Assembly: GCA_903861055.1 (NCBI GenBank)
Contig: CAIOSU010000283.1
Span: forward strand, 1-14,698
Length of the DNA: 14,698 bases
Origin: an uncultured bacterium
Lineage (GTDB): Bacteria; Bacteroidota; Bacteroidia; Chitinophagales; CAIOSU01
Direction of reading: 5' to 3'
Position numbers and translations under genes: made by a program. Under the pieces are notes generated by a model, which did no database searches, was not told the DNA's origin, and saw only the letters and a list, made by a program, of their open reading frames with translations. The stretch's first letter is position 1, and every line of letters begins with the position of its first letter. Shown piece by piece: positions 1-5,516 of this stretch.

Positions 1-99
1 CGATCTATGTTCATTTACCCTTCTATCTACATCATTGGTAATACCAGTATAATAGGAACCATCTGCACACCGAAGTATATATACATAATACAGCTTCAT
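1..99 (-). CDS. GIY-YIG nuclease family protein, N-terminal part (cut by window edge)
   Basis: Only the first 33 codons are in the window; the frame is open to base 1. The reading begins MKLYYVYILRCADGSYYTGI and continues with a TNDVDRRVNEH-type segment. This is the start of the small GIY-YIG domain of the UPF0213/YhbQ type: Y-V-Y stands for GIY, Y-T-G for YIG, followed by the conserved Arg and Glu-His of the first helix. Family members are single-domain proteins of about 80-100 residues related to structure-specific DNA endonucleases such as UvrC and SLX1; their cellular substrate is mostly unsettled. The ATG at 99 is the natural start because the domain begins within three residues of it. 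No Shine-Dalgarno is seen. The catalytic C-terminal half is not visible, so activity cannot be judged. Confidence 0.85.
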   Translation of the reverse strand, partial: MKLYYVYILRCADGSYYTGITNDVDRRVNEHRS

Positions 100-150
100 G
101 GGGATGAAATTAGCGAAAAGTCGTTAAGTTAGCTGCAATACTCACCCCAA

Positions 151-250
151 CATGCCCACCTCCGCTAAAAAAGCTACGGCGGGTATGCAATCGCGCGCAC
201 CCTTCGATCTCGTTTCAAACGAGACAGGATGACACGCCTTTTTAAAAGGC
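151..250. repeat. Intergenic repeat-like element with three hairpins
   Basis: The gap between the GIY-YIG gene and uvrA holds inverted repeats and no ORF. First, an imperfect hairpin spans about 151-188 (CCCACCTCCGCT against AGCTACGGCGGG with a short A-rich loop). Second, TCTCGT-TTCAA-ACGAGA lies at 209-225. Third, GCCTTTT-T-AAAAGGC at 236-250 is perfect with a one-base centre. Read on the minus strand, the middle part is TGTCATCCTG, then the palindrome, then TCGAAGGGTG. That resembles the dispersed TGTCATCCTGAGC...TCGAAGG intergenic repeats seen in many Bacteroidota genomes, but with a different palindromic core. This resemblance is from memory. No second copy is visible in this window, so repeat status is inferred. 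Confidence 0.45.
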
Positions 251-280
251 TCATCACTACACACCAATACAATTCACCTC

Positions 281-315
281 AATCGTACCTCGCAAATCTG
301 AAATCGTAAATAACT
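281..315. repeat. Degenerate 7-base tandem array at the 3' end of uvrA
   Basis: Five successive 7-base units read AATCGTA, CCTCGCA, AATCTGA, AATCGTA, AATAACT. Units one and four are identical and the others keep a partial match. The array runs into the uvrA stop codon (314-316). It looks like a decayed microsatellite. A second array of another 7-base unit lies at the other end of uvrA. Confidence 0.5.
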
Positions 316-3145
316 ACAGCTTCCCTTTCAAAAACTGACCGGTGTACGAGCGCTCCACGTTTACCAAGCCTTCTGGGGTGCCTTGGTATAGCAGTTCGCC
401 GCCAGGGGCGCCGCCTTCGGGGCCGAGGTCGATGACCCAATCGGCATTTTTGATAACCTCTACGTTGTGCTCGATAACGATAATGGTATGGCCTATATCT
501 ATCAAAGCATCAAAGGCTTTCATTAGAATGGCAATATCATGGAAATGCAGACCCGTAGTAGGCTCATCGAAGATAAAGAGTACACGGTTGCCGCTATGGC
601 CTTTACCTAAAAACGAAGCCAGCTTAACCCTTTGCGCCTCACCACCCGATAGGGTGCTGCTGCTTTGTCCCAACTTTACGTAGCCCAAACCAACGTCTTG
701 CAACGGCTGCAACCGCTCTCGGATGTCTTTCTCTTTATCGAAAAACTCAATGGCTTCATCAACGCTCATTTCAAGCACATCAAATATGCTCTTGCCGCGG
801 TATTGGGCCTCCAGTACTTCTTCTTTGAAACGCTTGCCACCACATTCTTCGCATACCAAGTGCACATCGGCTAGGAATTGCATTTCTACTACAATTTCAC
901 CATCGCCTTTGCATACTTCGCAGCGGCCACCCTCTACGTTAAACGAGAAGTGCTTTGGCTTAAAGCCACGCAAACGGGATAGTTGCACATGCGAGAACAG
1001 CTCCCTAATGGCATCGTAAGCCTTAATGTACGTTACCGGGTTGCTTCGCGATGATTTGCCAATCGGGTTTTGATCCACCAACTCCACCACATCAATCTGC
1101 TTCAAGTCGCCCGTAAGCTCCTCGTAAGCGCCTGGTTTCTCGCCCGCACCGCCCAAAAACTGGTTCAATGCTGGGTAAAACACCTGCTTTATCAAAGTCG
1201 TTTTGCCCGAGCCCGATACCCCCGTAACCACCGTGAGGGCGTTTAGCGGTATCTCAATGCTCACATCCTTCAGGTTGTGTTGGGTTACGCCCGTCAGTTT
1301 TATCTTGTTGCTGCTTTTGCGGCGGGTAGTTGGGGTCGGTATTTGCAATATCCCGTTCAGGTATTGGCTGGTAAGGCTTCGTTTGCTCGATGGTAAATCG
1401 GCATAATCGCCTTGAAAAACCACTTCGCCGCCCAATCTGCCGGCACGCGGACCCATATCTACTATATAATCTGCCGCACGCATTACTTCTTCTTCGTGCT
1501 CCACCACTACCACGGTATTGCCAAGGTCACGCAAGCGCTCCAGCACGCCCACCAAGCGTTTGGTATCGCGTGGGTGCAAGCCTACGCTCGGCTCATCCAG
1601 TATATACAATGAGTCGGTAAGGTTACTACCTAGCGTGCGCGTAAGATTTATGCGCTGCGTTTCGCCACCCGAAAGGGTATTGCTCACGCGGTTCATGGTA
1701 AGGTATGGCAGGCCCACCTCCAACATCAAACCCAAGCGGGTGTTTACTTCAATCAATATACGTTTGCCAATCTGTTGGTCGTGCTGGCTCAGCTCCAAGC
1801 CATTAAACCACTCCCATAGGTTCTCTACGGGCATCAAAAGCAGCTCAGCAATGTTTCGGCCACCAATCTTCACGTACTGTGTATCCTTGCGCAAGCGAGA
1901 ACCACCGCACTCCGGGCATTTGGTGCGGCCACGGTAGCGGCTCAACATTACGCGGTACTGTATTTTGTAAGCATTCTCTTCTAGGTAGGCAAAAAAGGCA
2001 TCCAACCCTTCAAAGTACTTATTGCCTTTCCAAACCAATTGCTTCTCCTCGTCGGTTAGGAATTTATACGAGCGGTGGATGGGGAAATCCATGGCCAAAG
2101 CATTCTTTACCAGCGGTTTCAGCCACTCGCCCATTTTATCGCCACGCCAAGGGGCAATGGCCCCCTCGTATACCGACATGTTTTTGTCGGGCACCACCAA
2201 ATCTTCATCAATGCCCATTACCGAACCAAAGCCCTCACAGGTTTTGCATGCCCCAAACGGACTATTGAAATTGAAAAAGTGTGGGGTTGGCTCTTCAAAG
2301 CGCATCCCATCCAACTCAAACAGGTTGTTAAACTCTCGCTTGCCGTGGCCCAATACCTCAATTACACAGATACCCAAACTCTCAAAAAAGGCCGTTTGTG
2401 CCGAGTCGCTAATGCGCATGCGGGTTTCGTCTTCGTCCTCGCCGTGTTTTACCACTAGGCGGTCAATTAATACAAACTTGGTATCCTTGTCTTTATAGGT
2501 TTTATAGAGGGCTTTATCCTCCAGCAATTCGTCAATCTTATACACCACCGCTTCATCGGCCACACGGCTGTAGCCCTTTTGCACCAATAGTTGTAGCTCT
2601 TTTTCTAGGTTGGCTTTATCGTGGTGCGCCATCGGTATCAATACCTGCACTTTGGCACCTTCCTCCAAGCCCATTACGTAGCTGGCTACATCGTCCACGG
2701 TATGTTTCTTTACTTCCTCGCCCGATATGGGTGAGTAGGTGCGGCCCATGCGGGCATACAACAAGCGCAGGTAATCGTATATCTCTGTAAGCGAGCCAAC
2801 AGTTGAGCGGGTGGTGCGGGTGCTTACTTTCTGCTCAATGGCAATGGCAGGGCAAATGCCTTTTATGTACTCCACATCGGGCTTGTTCATGCGGCCCAAA
2901 AACTGGCGCGCATAGCTGCTCAAGCTCTCTACATAGCGGCGCTGGCCCTCAGCAAAAAGGGTATCGATGGTAATGGACGACTTGCCCGAACCCGACACAC
3001 CCGTAACCACTACCAGCTTGTTGCGGGGTATGGCCACATCAACATTGCGCAGGTTGTGCACCTTGGCGCCTTTGATGATGATGTACTTTTTAGGGTCTAA
3101 ATCTATTACGGACGCGCCGCTCTGCAGGGTTTCTGTTTCAGCCAT
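314..3145 (-). CDS. uvrA: Excinuclease ABC subunit A (UvrA)
   Basis: UvrA is the damage-recognition ATPase of nucleotide excision repair; it loads UvrB on distorted DNA. The 943 residues match the usual family length and carry two ABC halves. The first has Walker A GVSGSGKS at 49-56, signature LSGGETQR at 491-498 and Walker B LYILDEPS at 513-520. The second has Walker A at 642-649, signature LSGGEAQR at 832-839 and Walker B FIFDEP near 857. The C-terminal zinc module is complete (Cys742, 745, 765, 768). In the N-terminal half, Cys300/303 and Cys410/413 are present, but the CxxC that normally precedes the FNxP-GAC segment is absent (region 270-292). I recall this variant from other Bacteroidota UvrA proteins, which may form a separate paralogue group. 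The ATG at 3145 has no Shine-Dalgarno. Confidence 0.97.
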   Translation of the reverse strand: MAETETLQSGASVIDLDPKKYIIIKGAKVHNLRNVDVAIPRNKLVVVTGVSGSGKSSITIDTLFAEGQRRYVESLSSYARQFLGRMNKPDVEYIKGICPAIAIEQKVSTRTTRSTVGSLTEIYDYLRLLYARMGRTYSPISGEEVKKHTVDDVASYVMGLEEGAKVQVLIPMAHHDKANLEKELQLLVQKGYSRVADEAVVYKIDELLEDKALYKTYKDKDTKFVLIDRLVVKHGEDEDETRMRISDSAQTAFFESLGICVIEVLGHGKREFNNLFELDGMRFEEPTPHFFNFNSPFGACKTCEGFGSVMGIDEDLVVPDKNMSVYEGAIAPWRGDKMGEWLKPLVKNALAMDFPIHRSYKFLTDEEKQLVWKGNKYFEGLDAFFAYLEENAYKIQYRVMLSRYRGRTKCPECGGSRLRKDTQYVKIGGRNIAELLLMPVENLWEWFNGLELSQHDQQIGKRILIEVNTRLGLMLEVGLPYLTMNRVSNTLSGGETQRINLTRTLGSNLTDSLYILDEPSVGLHPRDTKRLVGVLERLRDLGNTVVVVEHEEEVMRAADYIVDMGPRAGRLGGEVVFQGDYADLPSSKRSLTSQYLNGILQIPTPTTRRKSSNKIKLTGVTQHNLKDVSIEIPLNALTVVTGVSGSGKTTLIKQVFYPALNQFLGGAGEKPGAYEELTGDLKQIDVVELVDQNPIGKSSRSNPVTYIKAYDAIRELFSHVQLSRLRGFKPKHFSFNVEGGRCEVCKGDGEIVVEMQFLADVHLVCEECGGKRFKEEVLEAQYRGKSIFDVLEMSVDEAIEFFDKEKDIRERLQPLQDVGLGYVKLGQSSSTLSGGEAQRVKLASFLGKGHSGNRVLFIFDEPTTGLHFHDIAILMKAFDALIDIGHTIIVIEHNVEVIKNADWVIDLGPEGGAPGGELLYQGTPEGLVNVERSYTGQFLKGKL

Positions 3146-3179
3146 GGCACTTATAACATCGGTTGCTCAAAATCGGTTG

Positions 3180-3187
3180 CAAAGTTA
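3180..3187 (-). promoter_or_regulatory. Candidate Bacteroidota -7 box of uvrA
   Basis: On the minus strand this reads TAACTTTG, an exact match to the Bacteroidota consensus TAnnTTTG, 34 bases before the uvrA ATG. No TTTG -33 box stands at the expected 18-21 bases further upstream, so the call rests on the -7 box and its position alone. Confidence 0.4.
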
Positions 3188-3206
3188 CGCAATTGAGACG
3201 GGTATA

Positions 3207-3234
3207 AGTATCAAGTATTGAGTATCAAGTATGA
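3207..3234. repeat. 7-base tandem array (AGTATCA) upstream of uvrA
   Basis: Four adjacent heptamers read AGTATCA, AGTATTG, AGTATCA, AGTATGA; the core AGTAT is constant in all four. The array lies between the uvrA candidate promoter and the 3' end of the next minus-strand gene, and encodes nothing plausible. It has the same period as the array at 281-315 but a different unit. Confidence 0.65.
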
Positions 3235-3286
3235 AGATTTGGGGTGTAAGGATATAAAGCCCAATAAACGAACACGAATGCTCTCT

Positions 3287-4966
3287 TTACTCCACCAGCA
3301 ACTTCCCATTCTGCAGGTGCCTATCGATGAATATTTGGTAAAGGTAGATGCCTGGGGAGGCATCGATATCCAGCACGGTGCTTTTGCTTGTGAGGGGGGC
3401 CTCCAAAACCCGCTGCCCCAAGAGGTTGTATAACGTGAATATGCCGCCAGCGGCACTGGGCAGCTCTACTGTTAGCGTGCCGGTAGTGGGGTTGGGGTAG
3501 AGTTTGGCTTGAAGGGTTGGGGTTTCGGTGATGCCTGTGCACACCCTCACCTCAACATATACGCTATCCAACCTACTATTGCACGAGGGGCCTATGTAGG
3601 ATGTATCGGTAATGGTTACATAGTACCAGCGGCTCTGGCTGGGTTTTACAAGCTGGGTGCGGGCAGTTAGGGTATCAATGCCCGGTGCAGGTCGCCATTG
3701 GTAGGTTATGTTAGGTAAACTATCACCGCCAATGGGCAGGGCTTTGATGGTACTGTCGCCTTGGCAATAGAAAGTATCCACCCCTGCACTGGCTTGGTAT
3801 ATGGGCAGTGGGCCAAGGTTGTAGTTGGGCATGTTGGGGAGACCATATATGGAGTAAGTTCCTGGTGCCAGAGTTAAACCATTGTATACATAATTACAAG
3901 CAAGACCTGCCGAATCAGGGCTATTTATTACACCTAAATAAGGCTTGAAAACCTGGGCCATATAGACCTTCCCGTCAGGGCCTAATTGCAACTGTCCTCC
4001 GGTGGGCAGGTTGCTATCCAGAATCACCTTTGAGTTTATTATGGCACCAGTTGCCTGTAAATCGAATTGGTAAAGTGTATCCTCACTGGTTAAATACAAG
4101 TACCTTTCATTTGGAGAAAAACAGACACCATATGGCGAAGTATATTGCATATTGAGCGTGGTAAAATGTCTTAATGTTCCGGTGCAGCGATCGATTGTAT
4201 AAATATCAATCAACTCATCTCCCCCGTATGCAATTGAAAGGAAATTACCATTTCGAGAAATGTCATATTCTCCCATTATTGACTCCCAATCACATAATAA
4301 TGAACCGACATTTTGGCTATTCTGTACACTTATTCCGTCCTTGTCAAATAACAACCTGATGAATGTATTACTGCAACCTGTAGTTGTCGCATCTCCCATC
4401 TTGTGCGATAGTATCCACCAATCTTTGCCGTTTGCATGTTTTACAGTCATAAGTCGCTCATCGGCAAATTGAATGCCTAAAGAAGAATTTTTTTCTGAGA
4501 TAATAGCTCTCCCATTTTCGTCCAAATCTATTGCGGAATAATAGATGTTATTACAAATTACGGTGCCTCCACAAGAGGTAAATATATCAGGGCTACCTGT
4601 AACTATAAGATATACACGATTCGGGTTTTCCGATGTGGGAATAAAAACTGCTCCTTGAGAGTTTGACGAATATGTATAGATGGATTCACCATTATCGATA
4701 ACTAAATTTGAGAGGTCCTTGACGTCAATTGGCCCTTCGTAATTGATTGAGTCATTCGTCACATACAATAATAAACCGCCATCCCTGTTGGAAAAGCTAG
4801 CAGAAATCTCTCTATTGTTGCACACACTAGTTCCGACAACAATACCAGTATCCGTAAAGCTAATCTTCGAGTCAACACCAAAAACCCAATTAACATCATT
4901 TTTCAATTGCCCTAACATGGGAATAGATAAGTGGAGCAAGCAAAACAACACAATTAAATATCTCAT
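3287..4966 (-). CDS. Secreted propeller protein with T9SS type A sorting domain
   Basis: This is a 559-residue cargo protein of the type IX secretion system, of unknown substrate. Residues 1-20 form a signal peptide (hydrophobic RYLIVLFCLLHLSIPML, cleavage after GQ likely). Residues about 24-385 belong to a Bacteroidota secreted family that I recognise by NWVFGVDSKISF near the start, HANGKDWWILSH in the middle and repeated propeller blades such as ISRNGNFLSIAYGG. An Ig/PKD-like segment with CQGDSTIKALP and ITYQWRPAPG follows at about 393-475. The end (489-559) is a type A CTD: LYPNPTTGTLTVELP, LYNLLGQRV, SPGIYLYQIF and GKLLVE. It is expected to cross the outer membrane by T9SS and be released or anchored after CTD cleavage. 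The 5' two thirds of the gene are clearly more AT-rich than the 3' third. No Shine-Dalgarno is seen. Confidence 0.9.
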   Translation of the reverse strand: MRYLIVLFCLLHLSIPMLGQLKNDVNWVFGVDSKISFTDTGIVVGTSVCNNREISASFSNRDGGLLLYVTNDSINYEGPIDVKDLSNLVIDNGESIYTYSSNSQGAVFIPTSENPNRVYLIVTGSPDIFTSCGGTVICNNIYYSAIDLDENGRAIISEKNSSLGIQFADERLMTVKHANGKDWWILSHKMGDATTTGCSNTFIRLLFDKDGISVQNSQNVGSLLCDWESIMGEYDISRNGNFLSIAYGGDELIDIYTIDRCTGTLRHFTTLNMQYTSPYGVCFSPNERYLYLTSEDTLYQFDLQATGAIINSKVILDSNLPTGGQLQLGPDGKVYMAQVFKPYLGVINSPDSAGLACNYVYNGLTLAPGTYSIYGLPNMPNYNLGPLPIYQASAGVDTFYCQGDSTIKALPIGGDSLPNITYQWRPAPGIDTLTARTQLVKPSQSRWYYVTITDTSYIGPSCNSRLDSVYVEVRVCTGITETPTLQAKLYPNPTTGTLTVELPSAAGGIFTLYNLLGQRVLEAPLTSKSTVLDIDASPGIYLYQIFIDRHLQNGKLLVE

Positions 4967-4982
4967 ACCGAATAAAGATAAT

Positions 4983-5014
4983 GAAACGGCACATAAGGTT
5001 GTATGTGCTGTTTC
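4983..5014. repeat. 13-bp inverted repeat in the leader of the T9SS type A gene
   Basis: The arms are GAAACGGCACATA (4983-4995) and TATGTGCTGTTTC (5002-5014) around the loop AGGTTG; 12 of 13 positions pair by Watson-Crick and the remaining one is G-T. Read on the minus strand, the hairpin is followed by ATTATCTTTATT, moderately T-rich, and lies 17 bases before the ATG at 4966. It could be an old terminator of the gene fragment at 5040-5114, a 5'-UTR structure or an operator. The sequence does not decide between these. Confidence 0.6.
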
Positions 5015-5039
5015 GATAGGTTGTTTTTGTTAATATATT

Positions 5040-5114
5040 TACGAGCTTATCCGTATGTTTTAGTTGCCCATCCACAAATATCTTGTAAATGTAAACTCCG
5101 TTTTGGGTAATCAA
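5040..5114 (-). pseudogene. Remnant of a T9SS type A sorting domain (C-terminal tail only)
   Basis: The minus-strand frame reads LITQNGVYIYKIFVDGQL and then KHTDKLV. This closely fits the last beta strands of a type A T9SS CTD (pattern G-x-Y-x-Y-x-I-x-x-x-G-x-x-x-x-x-x-K-L-V). The intact neighbour ends in the same way (GIYLYQIFIDRHLQNGKLLV). Nothing upstream in the frame resembles the rest of a CTD or a cargo protein; that stretch is now the 5' region of the Rieske gene. After KLV the frame runs on without an early stop, while a one-base shift gives TAA at once. I infer the 3' stump of a deleted cargo gene. Its position directly upstream of a living cargo gene suggests a former tandem arrangement. 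A chance match is possible because only about 25 codons are involved. Confidence 0.55.
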
Positions 5115-5144
5115 TTTGCCACCGCAACAAAACCCCTATCTTAG
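5115..5144 (+). promoter_or_regulatory. Candidate Bacteroidota promoter of the Rieske gene
   Basis: TTTG at 5115-5118 and TATCTTAG at 5137-5144 are separated by 18 bases, close to the Bacteroidota pattern TTTG ... TAnnTTTG with one mismatch in the -7 box. The box ends only 4 bases before the ATG at 5149. If it is used, transcription would begin at or near the start codon and the mRNA would be nearly leaderless. Confidence 0.4.
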
Positions 5145-5148
5145 CGCT

Positions 5149-5514
5149 ATGCCCACCGAAGAAACCTACACCTGGAACCGCCTGTTTGAGCTTTGGGAGC
5201 TGGAGCAAATGTTTGCCAAGCGGCAAGTGCTGGCCCTTAAGATAGATGGCAAGCCCGTTTGCTTGGGTAAATTGGATGGCGAATACTTTGCCCTGCACGA
5301 TACTTGCCCCCACGCTGGTGCCTCATTGGGCAAGGGCTGGTGCGATGAGGCGGGCCATGTGGTGTGCCCCATACACCGCATCAAGTTTGATATGCGCACA
5401 GGCAAAAACACCACCGGCGAGGGCTACCGCGTGCCCACCTATCCGTTAATGGTTAAGGAGGACACCTTGTACATCGGTTTCAGCAACAAAAAGTGGTGGA
5501 AATTCTGGGAGTAA
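5149..5514 (+). CDS. Rieske [2Fe-2S] ferredoxin-like protein
   Basis: This is a small (121-residue) single-domain Rieske protein and the only plus-strand gene. The cluster ligands are in place: box 1 CPHAGASL with Cys53 and His55, box 2 CPIH with Cys73 and His76. The spacing and the absence of a signal peptide or membrane helix resemble soluble Rieske ferredoxins and the NirD/BphF-type electron carriers rather than the bc1 subunit. The partner is unknown; no oxygenase or reductase lies beside it. The C-terminus ends in KKWWKFWE, a basic-aromatic tail that could touch a membrane or partner. I chose the ATG at 5149. A TTG at 5116 would add 11 residues, but it overlaps the candidate -33 box. The gene converges on the GH3 gene with 2 bases between stop codons and no visible terminator. 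Confidence 0.9.
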   Translation: MPTEETYTWNRLFELWELEQMFAKRQVLALKIDGKPVCLGKLDGEYFALHDTCPHAGASLGKGWCDEAGHVVCPIHRIKFDMRTGKNTTGEGYRVPTYPLMVKEDTLYIGFSNKKWWKFWE

Positions 5515-5516
5515 CC

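Noticed and set aside
236..250. GCCTTTT-T-AAAAGGC palindrome as the uvrA terminator
   Set aside because: The one-base centre cannot form a loop without losing pairs, and the bases that follow on the minus strand (GTGTCATCC) are not T-rich. It fits a repeat element better.
1518..2498. Plus-strand ORFs inside uvrA
   Set aside because: They overlap a full-length UvrA with all motifs, contain low-complexity antisense sequence and have no start signals.
4983..5031. Hairpin plus T-rich stretch as a plus-strand terminator
   Set aside because: No plus-strand gene ends upstream of it; the T-rich stretch begins several bases after the stem.
5116..5148. TTG start for the Rieske protein, adding 11 residues
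   Set aside because: The extra residues are not like the domain, the TTG overlaps a candidate -33 box, and the ATG at 5149 fits the family length.
5047..5313. Minus-strand ORF across the Rieske gene
   Set aside because: It lies antisense to the cluster-binding region of a gene with all Rieske ligands and shows no domain of its own.
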